A stretch of 64,000 nt of DNA, taken from positions 1,240,001 to 1,304,000 of the forward strand of contig NZ_JAFBCO010000001.1 of NCBI RefSeq assembly GCF_016907775.1, given 5' to 3'. This stretch comes from Pseudoglutamicibacter cumminsii. GTDB taxonomy: Bacteria > Actinomycetota > Actinomycetes > Actinomycetales > Micrococcaceae. Below the pieces are notes generated by a model. That model saw nothing but the letters and a program-made list of their open reading frames with translations, did no database searches and was not told the origin of the DNA. The position numbers and the translations under genes are program-made. Positions 1-7,828 of this stretch are shown here, piece after piece (positions within the stretch are counted from its first letter, which is position 1; every line of letters begins with the position of its first letter).

Positions 1-1
1 C

Positions 2-352
2 GGTTCCCTCGTGATGGCGATGCTCGCAACCGGCGGCGACAGCGAACCACGCTCGTGGATCCGTGCGTTCTTCGCGGTCGCAACCTCCGTGCTCGCAGCA
101 GCCCTGCTGATGGCCGGTGGTCTCGAAGCGCTCCAGGCCGCATCGATCTCCGTGGCGCTACCGTTCTCGTTCGTCATGGTGCTCCTGGCAATCGCCACAT
201 GGAAGTACCTTGGCGCCAACGTCCGGCGCAACGACAAGCTCCGGCGTGAAGCGTTCATCGAAGAAATCGGTGAGGCATACGGGCTCGAAACCGAAGCAAC
301 CGAATCCACCACCAAGAAATCAGACTCGTGGTGGCGCGGCCTACGGAACTAA
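2..352 (+). CDS. BCCT-family betaine/choline-type transporter, C-terminal fragment
   Basis: The gene enters from the left edge; 116 codons of its 3' end are present, read in the frame that starts at base 2. The peptide begins GSLVMAMLATGGD and then has two hydrophobic spans separated by GGLEALQAASIS. That pattern is typical of the last two membrane segments of BCCT carriers (BetP/OpuD type), which import glycine betaine, choline or carnitine with sodium or protons. A charged, Lys/Arg/Glu-rich cytoplasmic tail follows, ending at a TAA; in BetP such tails take part in osmosensing. A strong hairpin terminator follows closely, so this is the end of its transcript. Substrate cannot be told from the fragment. 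Confidence 0.75.
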   Translation, partial: GSLVMAMLATGGDSEPRSWIRAFFAVATSVLAAALLMAGGLEALQAASISVALPFSFVMVLLAIATWKYLGANVRRNDKLRREAFIEEIGEAYGLETEATESTTKKSDSWWRGLRN

Positions 353-728
353 TCCAGCCGTAATGCTCCGGCTATAAAACACAGCGTGGGGAAGGTCGTT
401 CAGCGGCCTTCCCCACGCCGTGTTTAACGTTGCGCCCACGCTGTGTTTAGAGCGGTAACTGACCCCAGGCCGGCCCACCTCTTAGTAGATGGAGCCCCCC
501 ATGCAACGGACCGCGTAAAGATACGCAAAAACCGGTAGGCTATTGTGCACTTGAATGCCCCGCTCGCTCGCGAGCGCAAGCAACCGTGAACACGCGGAGC
601 GCTTACGCGCCACCGCATCTCACGCATCACACTGAAAGGCCGTAGCCATCAGACGCCCCGCACTGTTCAAGCGAACTCACGCACGCACCAGCGAAACCCG
701 CGCGAACCGCGGCACGCGACGCATCGGC
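353..728. other. Intergenic region before the peptide ABC operon
   Basis: Holds the BCCT terminator at its left end and presumably the promoter of the 729 gene. I see no convincing -35/-10 pair; TAGGCT near 536 is the best -10 candidate. A purine-rich GAAAGG at 634-639 looks like a ribosome binding site, but no ATG, GTG or TTG follows it in the 729 reading frame. That frame is open from 642 without a stop. No RNA gene or repeat was recognised. Confidence 0.5.
377..425 (+). terminator. Rho-independent terminator after the BCCT gene
   Basis: A 12-bp perfect GC-rich stem (384-395 with 407-418) around an 11-base loop, extended by AAACAC/GTGTTT on the outside so that the 3' arm ends in TTT. It lies 25 bases after the BCCT stop codon. 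Confidence 0.85.
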
Positions 729-2252
729 ATGCTCGCACGAGTCACCGCCGTGCTCGCCGCCGCAACGCTCGCGCTCACAGCATGCGGCGCTGGCGGCTCC
801 AGCAAGCACAACGAAGGATCCAACGGCAAGGGCAACGGCTCCAACAAAACCGCGGTCACCGTCGGGCTGACCGCCGCACCAGCCAACCTTGACTTCACCA
901 CCACATCGGGCGCCGCCATCCCGCAAGCGCTCATGACCAACGTGTATGAAGGGCTCGTGACGGTCGACCAAAACGGCGACCTTAAGCCGATGCTCGCAGA
1001 ATCCTGGGACGTCTCGAAGGACCGCACCGAATACACCTTCACGTTGCGCGAGGGCGTGACCTTTTCCAACGGCACCAAGTTCAACGCGGAAACCGCTAAG
1101 TTCTCGATCGAACGAGTCAAGACCGACGCCTGGAAGAACGGCCTCAAAACCGGCATGGACGTCGTCAAAAAAGTCGAAGCCATCGACGACACCACGCTCA
1201 AAGTAACGCTCAAACACCCATCCAAGGCATGGCTGTGGGACATGGCAACGCTCGTTGGCGCGCAGTTCGCACCCGACGGCGTAGACAAACTCGCAACCAA
1301 GCCAATAGGCACCGGCCCGTTCACCGTGACCAAATGGGACAACGGCCGCAGCCTGACCCTCGAAGCGCGCGACGACTACTGGGGCGAAAAACCAGCCTCC
1401 AAGAAAGTCACGCTGCGCTACTTCGCAGACGCCACCACGGCCGCTAACGCGCTCAAGACCGGCTCCGTAGACGCCATCCCAGAGTTCCAAGCCCCGGACC
1501 TCATCCCAAGCTACGAAAAGAACCCGAAGTTCAAGGTTCAACGCGGCACCACGACCAGCAAAGTTATGCTCGCGATGAACAACAAGAAACCGCCATTCAA
1601 CAACCTCAAGGCACGCAAAGCGATCATGTACGGCGTCAACCGCCAAGCTGTCCTCGACTCCGCATGGGGCGGCTACGGCGACCTCCTCGGCGCGCCAGTG
1701 CCACCAACAGACCCGTACTACGAAGACCTCAGCGGCGAATACCCATACGACCCTGAGAAAGCCGCGAAACTCGTCGAAGAGGCCGGCCTCAAGGGCGAAA
1801 CCGTGACCATCGCGACGCCATCACGCCCATACGCGACCGCGGCAGCGCAGGTCATCGTCTCCGACCTCAAAAAGATCGGCCTCAACGCCAAAATCGAGCA
1901 ACAAGAGTTCCCGGCAGTATGGCTCGACAAAACCTATACCAAAGGCAACTACACGCTCTCCGTGATCGCCCACGTAGAACCTAAGGACCTCCTCAACTTG
2001 GTCCGCGGCGACTACTACTTCGGCTATGACGACTCCCGCATTGCCGAGCTCCGCGAATCCGCAGACACCGCAGGCGACGAGGAATGGGTCAAGCTCACCA
2101 AGGAACTCGTGCGCAAAGTGTTCATCGAAGACGCCGCGGCGAACACCCTGTTCCTCATGGCAGGCATCACCGTCATGGCTGCAGACATCGAAGGCATGCC
2201 GGAAAACACCCCAACCACCGCGCTCGACCTCACCAAGGTCCACCACAACTGA
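729..2252 (+). CDS. ABC transporter substrate-binding lipoprotein, family 5 (peptide/nickel type)
   Basis: A 507-residue solute receptor of the SBP_bac_5 (DppA/OppA/NikA) family. Residues 1-19 form a lipoprotein signal with lipobox LTAC followed by a Gly/Ser linker, so the mature protein should be anchored to the outer membrane face by Cys19. The body shows the family pattern near residue 70 (MTNVYEGLVTVD...LAESWDVSKD) and the TFTLREGVTFSNG motif. Two permease genes follow closely, as expected for a peptide importer. The ATG at 729 has no visible ribosome binding site; an open frame with a GAAAGG box extends about 80 bases upstream, so translation may begin at a non-standard codon or on a leaderless message. 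Substrate is unknown; oligopeptides are the default guess. Confidence 0.88.
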   Translation: MLARVTAVLAAATLALTACGAGGSSKHNEGSNGKGNGSNKTAVTVGLTAAPANLDFTTTSGAAIPQALMTNVYEGLVTVDQNGDLKPMLAESWDVSKDRTEYTFTLREGVTFSNGTKFNAETAKFSIERVKTDAWKNGLKTGMDVVKKVEAIDDTTLKVTLKHPSKAWLWDMATLVGAQFAPDGVDKLATKPIGTGPFTVTKWDNGRSLTLEARDDYWGEKPASKKVTLRYFADATTAANALKTGSVDAIPEFQAPDLIPSYEKNPKFKVQRGTTTSKVMLAMNNKKPPFNNLKARKAIMYGVNRQAVLDSAWGGYGDLLGAPVPPTDPYYEDLSGEYPYDPEKAAKLVEEAGLKGETVTIATPSRPYATAAAQVIVSDLKKIGLNAKIEQQEFPAVWLDKTYTKGNYTLSVIAHVEPKDLLNLVRGDYYFGYDDSRIAELRESADTAGDEEWVKLTKELVRKVFIEDAAANTLFLMAGITVMAADIEGMPENTPTTALDLTKVHHN

Positions 2253-2283
2253 TGCGCGCGTCACTCATGCGCGGGGGTAAGCG

Positions 2284-3237
2284 GTGATCCGCAGCCTGAC
2301 CCTGCTCGCGTTGCGGATGCTGACAACGCTGATCGTCGCCTCCATGATCCTCTTCGTTCTGTTGAGGATCATGCCGGGCGACCCCGCACAAGTCGCGCTC
2401 GGCCTGCAGGCATCCCCTGAAGCGGTCGCGGCACTGCGCGCAGAATACGGCCTGGACAAGCCTCTGGTGGTCCAATACCTCGAATGGATTGGCTCGTTCC
2501 TGACCGGGAACGCAGGCGAATCCTTGGTCACCGGCCAAGACATGACCCCCATCGTCGCCGACCGCTTCGCCGTCACGATGTGGCTCGTGATCCCCTCGGT
2601 AGCGCTCAGCCTGCTGGTGGCCGTAGTGCTCGGTGCGTGGTCGGCGCGCCGCGCCGGAAAGCCCGATGCGGTCCTCATCTCACTCATGACCCAAGGCTTC
2701 ATGGCCGTGCCGGCGTTCCTCGCGGGCCTACTGCTCGTGCTGCTCTTCTCCGTGAAGCTCGGCTGGCTACCGGCCTCCGGCTGGGTCGCCCCCAACGAAG
2801 GCTTCGGTACGTTCCTTAAGCACCTCGTCCTTCCTGTCATCGCGCTCTCACTCGTGCAAACCGCGGTACTGACCCGCTATGTCCGCACCTCAATGGCCAC
2901 CGTGCTGCGCAAAGACTACATCCGCTCCGCTCGCGCCCGCGGCCTCAGCAAATCCGCGGCAATCCGCCGCCACGGCCTCCGCAACGCGGCCATCCCTGTG
3001 CTGACGGTTGCGGGACTGCAACTGGCGGCGGCAGTCATCGGCGCCGTCGTGATTGAGCGGGTCTTCGACATCCCGGGTCTCGGCGACCAACTCCTCACCA
3101 GCGTCGATCACCGGGACATGGTCACGATCCAAGCCATCGTGATGCTCTTGGTGACCGTGACCGTGGTGATCAACGCGATCGTCGACGCCCTGCTCGTGGC
3201 GGTTGACCCGCGGCTTCGCGTCAAGGCGGTGGCATGA
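2284..3237 (+). CDS. ABC transporter permease, DppB type
   Basis: A 317-residue inner-membrane permease of the DppB/OppB family. It has an N-terminal span, the conserved LLRIMPGDPA segment early on, and a C-terminal EAA-type loop (YIRSARARGLSKS) that contacts the ATPase. GTG start at 2284 follows a GGGGGTAAG ribosome binding site. It lies 31 bases after the binding-protein gene and overlaps the next permease by 4 bases, which indicates an operon. It pairs with the 3234 gene to form the transmembrane channel. Confident as to family, not substrate. Confidence 0.88.
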   Translation: MIRSLTLLALRMLTTLIVASMILFVLLRIMPGDPAQVALGLQASPEAVAALRAEYGLDKPLVVQYLEWIGSFLTGNAGESLVTGQDMTPIVADRFAVTMWLVIPSVALSLLVAVVLGAWSARRAGKPDAVLISLMTQGFMAVPAFLAGLLLVLLFSVKLGWLPASGWVAPNEGFGTFLKHLVLPVIALSLVQTAVLTRYVRTSMATVLRKDYIRSARARGLSKSAAIRRHGLRNAAIPVLTVAGLQLAAAVIGAVVIERVFDIPGLGDQLLTSVDHRDMVTIQAIVMLLVTVTVVINAIVDALLVAVDPRLRVKAVA

Positions 3238-4049
3238 TGCGCAGACTCCCCGTAACTCTGTGGGCTGGCAGTGTCCTGATTGCGATGGTCGTGCTGCTTG
3301 CGCTGTGGTCGTGGGTTATCGGTGCCCCATACGATCCGGTGGCAGCCGACGCGACCGCTCGTTTGCAGGGCGCGAGTGCCGAACACATCATGGGCACCGA
3401 CCGTTTTGGCCGCGACGTATTTTCGATCATCCTCGGAGGTGCGCAAGTCGCGCTGTCCGTGGGCGTGGTTGCGGCGCTCATCGCGTTGCTAGTGGGGACC
3501 CCGCTGGGCATGTGGGCAGCGATCCGCCGCGGCTGGGTTCAAGGGGCAGTGACTCGCTCATCCGATGTGATTCAGGCGTTCCCTTCGCTACTTTTGGCGA
3601 TCGTATTCGCAGCTGTTTTCGGGGCGTCGCCCATGGTTGCTGCGGTTGCGATTGGCATTGGTGCGATCCCTGGATTCGTGCGGATGGTGAGAGCCGTGAC
3701 TGCACGTATTCTGCGGGAGGAATATATTACTGCGGCGCGGGCAGCTGGCCGTAACTGGTTCAGCATCGCGTGGCGGCACGTGCTTCCGAACCTCGTGGGG
3801 CTTTTGCTCGTCGAGATCGCGGTGACCTTCTCCATCGCGATCCTCGCCGAATCTGCGCTGAGCTACCTCGGCCTCGGGACTCCCGCCCCTGAACCATCGT
3901 GGGGTCGCATGCTCTACGAGCATCAAGTGTTCATCGAAGTAGCACCCATGACGCTGGTGTGGCCAGGGCTTGCGATCGCGATCAGCGTTCTAGGCCTCAA
4001 CCTGTTCTCCGAAGGCCTGCGCGACGTGCTGCAAGAGCGCCGCTCTTAG
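3234..4049 (+). CDS. ABC transporter permease, DppC type
   Basis: A 271-residue partner permease of the DppC/OppC family. Seen are the typical early HIMGTDRFGRDVFS motif, five or six hydrophobic spans, the EAA-type loop (YITAARAAGRNW) and the late LSYLGLGTPAPEPSWG motif. The ATG overlaps the stop of the DppB-type gene by 4 bases. No ATP-binding gene follows: the next 180 bases are non-coding and the following genes are unrelated. The ATPase therefore has to come from elsewhere in the genome. Confidence 0.88.
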   Translation: MMRRLPVTLWAGSVLIAMVVLLALWSWVIGAPYDPVAADATARLQGASAEHIMGTDRFGRDVFSIILGGAQVALSVGVVAALIALLVGTPLGMWAAIRRGWVQGAVTRSSDVIQAFPSLLLAIVFAAVFGASPMVAAVAIGIGAIPGFVRMVRAVTARILREEYITAARAAGRNWFSIAWRHVLPNLVGLLLVEIAVTFSIAILAESALSYLGLGTPAPEPSWGRMLYEHQVFIEVAPMTLVWPGLAIAISVLGLNLFSEGLRDVLQERRS

Positions 4050-4228
4050 GCGCGGTTTTCGCGGTTACAAGGCTTGAAAATCCCTTGAGCTGTGCGGGTG
4101 CGCCCTGAATGTTCACCTGTTGGTGGCCTGATGTTTGCCGTTCTTTGTGCCTATGCATAGAAAACTCAGTAGTCTAAACTGCGACTATCGACAGCCTGAG
4201 ACCCGAGCCACAGCGAAGGACAAGCGAC

Positions 4229-5230
4229 GTGTCGTCACGCGAGAACACCACACCTGAAGGAAACAACCCCCAAGGCACCGGCAACCCGGAGAGCGCCGGC
4301 AATCCAGAGAACGCCGGGATTCAGCCGCCGTCTGGCTACACCCCGCCGCCACCAACGCAGGACGGCCAGGGTAGCCACACTCAGGGCGTGCCGCCGCAAG
4401 ACGACGCGACCGCCGTGTTCCCGTCGACCCCATACGGAGCCAACGACGACCAGACCCGCGAATACTCCGCAGTTTCCCGGCCGGTCACGCCAGCAGCGCA
4501 ACAGAACCAGGGCTACGGCCAGCAGGATTACGGGCAGCAAGGGCAGTACCAACAGGGGTACGGCCAGCAGGGGTACGGCCAGCAGGGTCAGTACCAGCAA
4601 GGCTACGGTCAGCAGGGTTACAACCAGCAGGGCGGCTATGGCGGCCCAGGTCAGGGCGGGCCAGGGTATGGCGGACCCGGTTATGGTGGCCCTGGCCAAG
4701 GTGGCCCTGGCTACTACGGTCAGCCGGGCGACGAGCAAGGCGGCGGCAAAAAGAAAAAGGGCGGCGGCCTAGCGTGGGTTTGGTGGCTCATCGGCGTTCT
4801 GGTTGTGCTTGTCGCTGCAGGCTTGGTTTACATGTTCGTGTGGGGGCCGTGGAGCAACCAAGAAAATGGCGGCAACAATGACCCATCGCCGAGCGTGACT
4901 CAACCCGGTGAGAACAGTGGTACCCCGGGCTGGAACAGCGAAAACCCAGGTGGAGATAACCCAGGCGGCGACAATCCAGGTGGGGACAACCCAGGTGGGG
5001 ACGATTTCTTCTCGACCGACCCATTCGGTAACTCCGGAAACAACTCGGGCGGTGGGGAAACCGATCCGTTCGGCGGCAACTCGGGTGGCGGAGACACCGA
5101 TCCATTCGGCGGCAACTCCGGCGGTCCATCAGAAGATCCGTTTGCTTCGGCGAGTGACATACTCCGTGAACTCGAAAACCTGCCAGAAATAACGGAACCC
5201 TCAATTGAAGACCTGGGCGTCAGTCGATGA
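4229..5230 (+). CDS. Q/G/Y-rich single-span membrane protein, paralogue 1
   Basis: A 333-residue protein of unknown function. Residues 1-80 are Pro/Asn-rich. About 85-165 is a repetitive Gln/Gly/Tyr tract built on GYGQQ and GGPGYGG units, prion-like in composition. A Lys-rich stop (KKKK) precedes one transmembrane helix near 185-205 that ends LVYMFVWGPWS. The outer part is low-complexity, with four GGDNP-like repeats and three D-P-F-G-G-N-S-G-like repeats, and a short mixed C-terminus. GTG start with GAAGGA nine bases upstream. The next gene is a clear paralogue with an identical helix end, but it carries a folded C-terminal domain that this one lacks. A membrane-anchored, condensate- or wall-associated role is speculation. 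Confidence 0.7.
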   Translation: MSSRENTTPEGNNPQGTGNPESAGNPENAGIQPPSGYTPPPPTQDGQGSHTQGVPPQDDATAVFPSTPYGANDDQTREYSAVSRPVTPAAQQNQGYGQQDYGQQGQYQQGYGQQGYGQQGQYQQGYGQQGYNQQGGYGGPGQGGPGYGGPGYGGPGQGGPGYYGQPGDEQGGGKKKKGGGLAWVWWLIGVLVVLVAAGLVYMFVWGPWSNQENGGNNDPSPSVTQPGENSGTPGWNSENPGGDNPGGDNPGGDNPGGDDFFSTDPFGNSGNNSGGGETDPFGGNSGGGDTDPFGGNSGGPSEDPFASASDILRELENLPEITEPSIEDLGVSR

Positions 5231-5296
5231 CCTGGGAGTGACTCCCGGTTTCTCAACCTCACCCCGTAGCAAGGCTCACACCCGGAAGGTAATGCC

Positions 5297-6280
5297 ATGA
5301 CTTCAGGAAACTCGATGCCCCCAGGGCCGAACTCGCAGCCGGGTCCTCAGTCGGGCCAGAACCCCGGCCCGCAGGGCGGGCAGCCGCAGTATGGCCAGCA
5401 GCCGCCATCGGAACAACAAGGCCAGCAGGGCTACTATGGCGCGCCACCTCCGAATGGTGGATACCAGGGTGGACCTCAGCAAGGGGGCCAGCAGTATCCA
5501 GGTCAAGGTGGCCCGGGCTATTACGGCCAGCCGGGCGACGAGAACGGCGGCGGCAACAAGAAGAGCCGAGCATGGCTGTGGTGGCTCATCGGCGTCATCG
5601 TGGTCGCGATCATCGCCGGCCTCGTTTACATGTTCGTGTGGGGGCCATGGAGCAAGCGCGAAAGCAACACTCTCGACGTTGACCGACCAACCGCACCAAC
5701 TGAGGCGATGCCAACCATACCTTCACCGCCATCCGTGCCAGGTGGATCTACCGGCCCTAACTCAAGCGACGATCCCTTCGGACCAAGTACGCCTGGTTCA
5801 ACCGATGAACCGTTCGGGCCCAACCCAACGTCCCCAGGCGATATCAACCTGCCTTCCTCCAACCCTAGCCACAACCCGTGGAACAGCGCTCCACCATCTA
5901 ACTTTGGCTCTGTAGATCCAAACACCGGAGCGACCCTCGAATCCTTCAAGGACGTTCCGCAATTCTGCGAGTGGCAGTTCGGAAAATCCTCATGGCGAGC
6001 AACCGACGACAGCATGACCTACCAAGGGGCGAACAGCGGCGAGGGCTTCACTGACGTCACCTGTGGCCTATCGCTGGTCACCCTGAACAGCAGCAAGCTG
6101 GAACCAGGCGTCCAGGCGCCAGGCGTTGACAAGCTCATGGACGCCATGATCTATGGAAAGCAGGAGAAGGGCACCGTCAAAGACAACGAGCTTGGCAACT
6201 TCTTGCCAAACAACAAGCCGTTGCGTATTGACTACGAGATCACCCAAGACAACATCAAGATCGAGGTATCGGCGCGATAA
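5297..6280 (+). CDS. Q/G/P-rich single-span membrane protein with extracytoplasmic domain, paralogue 2
   Basis: A 327-residue protein. About 80 residues of Gln/Gly/Pro-rich sequence (QYGQQ, GYYGAP) lead into GQPGDENGGG, then one membrane helix with the same LVYMFVWGPWS end as its upstream neighbour. A Pro/Ser-rich stalk (about 125-215) follows, then a domain of roughly 110 residues with ordinary composition and two Cys (in FCEWQFG and DVTCGL) that could form a disulfide outside the cell. I do not recognise the domain. ATG start with GGAAGG ten bases upstream; it lies 66 bases after paralogue 1 and is followed by a strong terminator, so the two are probably co-transcribed. Confidence 0.7.
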   Translation: MTSGNSMPPGPNSQPGPQSGQNPGPQGGQPQYGQQPPSEQQGQQGYYGAPPPNGGYQGGPQQGGQQYPGQGGPGYYGQPGDENGGGNKKSRAWLWWLIGVIVVAIIAGLVYMFVWGPWSKRESNTLDVDRPTAPTEAMPTIPSPPSVPGGSTGPNSSDDPFGPSTPGSTDEPFGPNPTSPGDINLPSSNPSHNPWNSAPPSNFGSVDPNTGATLESFKDVPQFCEWQFGKSSWRATDDSMTYQGANSGEGFTDVTCGLSLVTLNSSKLEPGVQAPGVDKLMDAMIYGKQEKGTVKDNELGNFLPNNKPLRIDYEITQDNIKIEVSAR

Positions 6281-6311
6281 CCCGCCACCACAGCTCACCT
6301 CGCTCACACCC

Positions 6312-6351
6312 AACGGAGGCCGCGGCATCGCATCGATCCGCGGCCTCCGTT
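6312..6351 (+). terminator. Rho-independent terminator
   Basis: A 14-bp perfect stem (6312-6325 with 6338-6351), GC-rich inside and AAC/GTT at the outside, loop of 12 bases. It ends the transcript of the two Q-rich membrane protein genes. Confidence 0.8.
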
Positions 6352-6383
6352 ACATCAGATCCCTGCAACGAGGTCCATACAGT

Positions 6384-6389
6384 TAGACT
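6384..6389 (+). promoter_or_regulatory. -10 box of a leaderless promoter for the MarR gene
   Basis: TAGACT ends seven bases before the ATG at 6397 and there is no ribosome binding site, the arrangement expected for a leaderless actinobacterial message. Confidence 0.55.
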
Positions 6390-6396
6390 CACCCTT

Positions 6397-6909
6397 ATGT
6401 CAGCCGCACTCCCTAAAGACCCCATCGCATCCGCCCAAGCCAACTGGGAGAAATCCGGATGGGGCGAGGTCTCCGAACCCATGGCGACCGTCACCAGCAT
6501 CGTCCGCGCCAACCAAATCCTCACCGGCCGCGCCGAAGCCCTGCTGCGCCCGTTCGACCTCACCTTCGCGCGGTACGAAATGCTCATGGTCCTGCGCTTC
6601 GCACGCCGCCCCATGGCGATGTCCAAGGCCTCACGCGTGCTGCAAGTGCACCCCACATCGGTCACCGCGGCGGCAGAGCGGCTCGAACGTGACGGCCTCA
6701 TCACCAAAACCCCAAGCCCCGATGACGCCCGCACCGTACTGCTCGCCATCACCGAAGCCGGCCGCGAACTCAGCGAAGAAACCACACAGATCCTTAACCG
6801 GGAACTCTTCGCCCAAACCGGTTTCACGCAACGCGAGATCACCACACTCAACCGCATCCTGCGCAAATTCCGCCAGAAAAACGGGGACTTCGCCGAACCC
6901 CTCGGATAA
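6397..6909 (+). CDS. MarR-family transcriptional regulator
   Basis: A 170-residue winged-helix repressor-type protein. The core (about residues 45-145) reads FARYEMLMVLRFA, then MSKASRVLQVHPTSVTAAAE as the recognition helix region, then the wing LITKTPSPDDARTVLLAITE with the conserved D-x-R. MarR proteins bind as dimers to palindromes and often respond to phenolics or other small molecules. It is likely translated from a leaderless transcript. It is followed after 47 bases by the DUF202 pair, which has its own promoter. Target and ligand are unknown. Confidence 0.85.
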   Translation: MSAALPKDPIASAQANWEKSGWGEVSEPMATVTSIVRANQILTGRAEALLRPFDLTFARYEMLMVLRFARRPMAMSKASRVLQVHPTSVTAAAERLERDGLITKTPSPDDARTVLLAITEAGRELSEETTQILNRELFAQTGFTQREITTLNRILRKFRQKNGDFAEPLG

Positions 6910-6944
6910 CGTCACAATCCGCGGGAACACACATGCGCGTGCGT

Positions 6945-6950
6945 TAGATT
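6945..6950 (+). promoter_or_regulatory. -10 box of a leaderless promoter for the DUF202 pair
   Basis: TAGATT lies six bases before the ATG at 6957, with no ribosome binding site between, pointing to a leaderless message. Confidence 0.55.
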
Positions 6951-6956
6951 GGTGTC

Positions 6957-7373
6957 ATGTCGAGTACCCGCCGGAAAGCATCCGCAAGCGAACCTGTAGC
7001 GCCGCCAGCACACCAGAGCGCGATCGCTCGCCGTGTTTTCCCCACGGGTAAAGAGCCAGACCCACGTTTCACCCTCGCGAACGAACGCACGTTCCTCGCG
7101 TGGATCCGCACCTCGCTCGCGTTCGTCGCCGGCGGTGTCGCACTCGAGGCGTTCGAGGTCGGCAACTGGGATCCCGTGCTCCGCAAGTCGGTGGCTATCG
7201 CGGTGATCGCGATGGGCTTGCTCATCGGTTTGGGTGCCGCGTTCCGTTGGTTGCGTGTTGAGCGAGCGATGCGCCACGACCATCCGCTGCCTGTCCCGCT
7301 GATCATCCCTGTGCTTGCGTTGATCGCTGCCGCAGGCTCAGGTGCTGCTGTCGGTTTGGTGCTAACGAACTGA
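6957..7373 (+). CDS. DUF202 (YidH-like) membrane protein
   Basis: A 138-residue small membrane protein. The motif FTLANERTFLAWIRTSLAF near residue 40 is the signature of the DUF202/YidH family, followed by two further spans (AIAVIAMGLLIGLG and LIIPVLALIAAAGSG). Function of the family is not established. It is translationally coupled (one-base overlap) to a second DUF202 gene, and the two probably form a heteromer. Confidence 0.8.
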   Translation: MSSTRRKASASEPVAPPAHQSAIARRVFPTGKEPDPRFTLANERTFLAWIRTSLAFVAGGVALEAFEVGNWDPVLRKSVAIAVIAMGLLIGLGAAFRWLRVERAMRHDHPLPVPLIIPVLALIAAAGSGAAVGLVLTN

Positions 7374-7822
7374 TGTCGGAACACGGTAGCGGCGAGAGGC
7401 GGGAGACCCGAGTCCGTCTCAGCACTGGGTGGCACACCGTCAAAGAAACGGGTGTCACGATCAGCCGCGCCGTGCGTCGTCGTATCCCGATCAAGCCGCC
7501 GCAACCCCTTCCGGAACCCGTCGACGTCGGCCTGCAACCGGAGCGCACATCGTTGGCGTGGTCCCGCACGGGCTTTGCCGCGCTCGTCGCTGGGTTCATG
7601 GGTGTCCGCTGGTATGGGCAGATGGGGTCGCTGTTGCTCGTGGCGACCGCGCTGACGTTCGTGGGTGCGGTGTGGGTTTCGACGACCCAGCGGGGCCGTC
7701 TGCGTCGCATGGCTGAGTCATTCGAAGAGCGGCAACCGCCACCCGTGGTGCCGGTCATCACGATGACGCTCATGGTGGTGGGTATGGCAGTGATCGCGAT
7801 CATCGTGGTGCTCCGCGTATAG
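7373..7822 (+). CDS. DUF202 membrane protein, partner
   Basis: A 149-residue protein with a charged N-terminal extension of about 55 residues and then LQPERTSLAWSRTGFAAL, the shortened DUF202 motif, and three hydrophobic spans. Its ATG overlaps the stop of the previous gene by one base. Tandem long/short DUF202 pairs of this sort occur in other actinobacteria. No enzymatic residues are evident. Confidence 0.78.
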   Translation: MSEHGSGERRETRVRLSTGWHTVKETGVTISRAVRRRIPIKPPQPLPEPVDVGLQPERTSLAWSRTGFAALVAGFMGVRWYGQMGSLLLVATALTFVGAVWVSTTQRGRLRRMAESFEERQPPPVVPVITMTLMVVGMAVIAIIVVLRV

Positions 7823-7828
7823 CCTGCC

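Noticed and set aside
627..1646. 339-codon antisense frame over the peptide-binding lipoprotein
   Set aside because: Composition is that of a complementary shadow; the sense strand has the lipobox and family motifs and is followed by matching permeases.
4500..4720. Short direct repeats that might suggest a CRISPR array or tandem repeat locus
   Set aside because: The repeats are in frame and encode GYGQQ and GGPGYGG units in a continuous open reading frame; there are no regular spacers.
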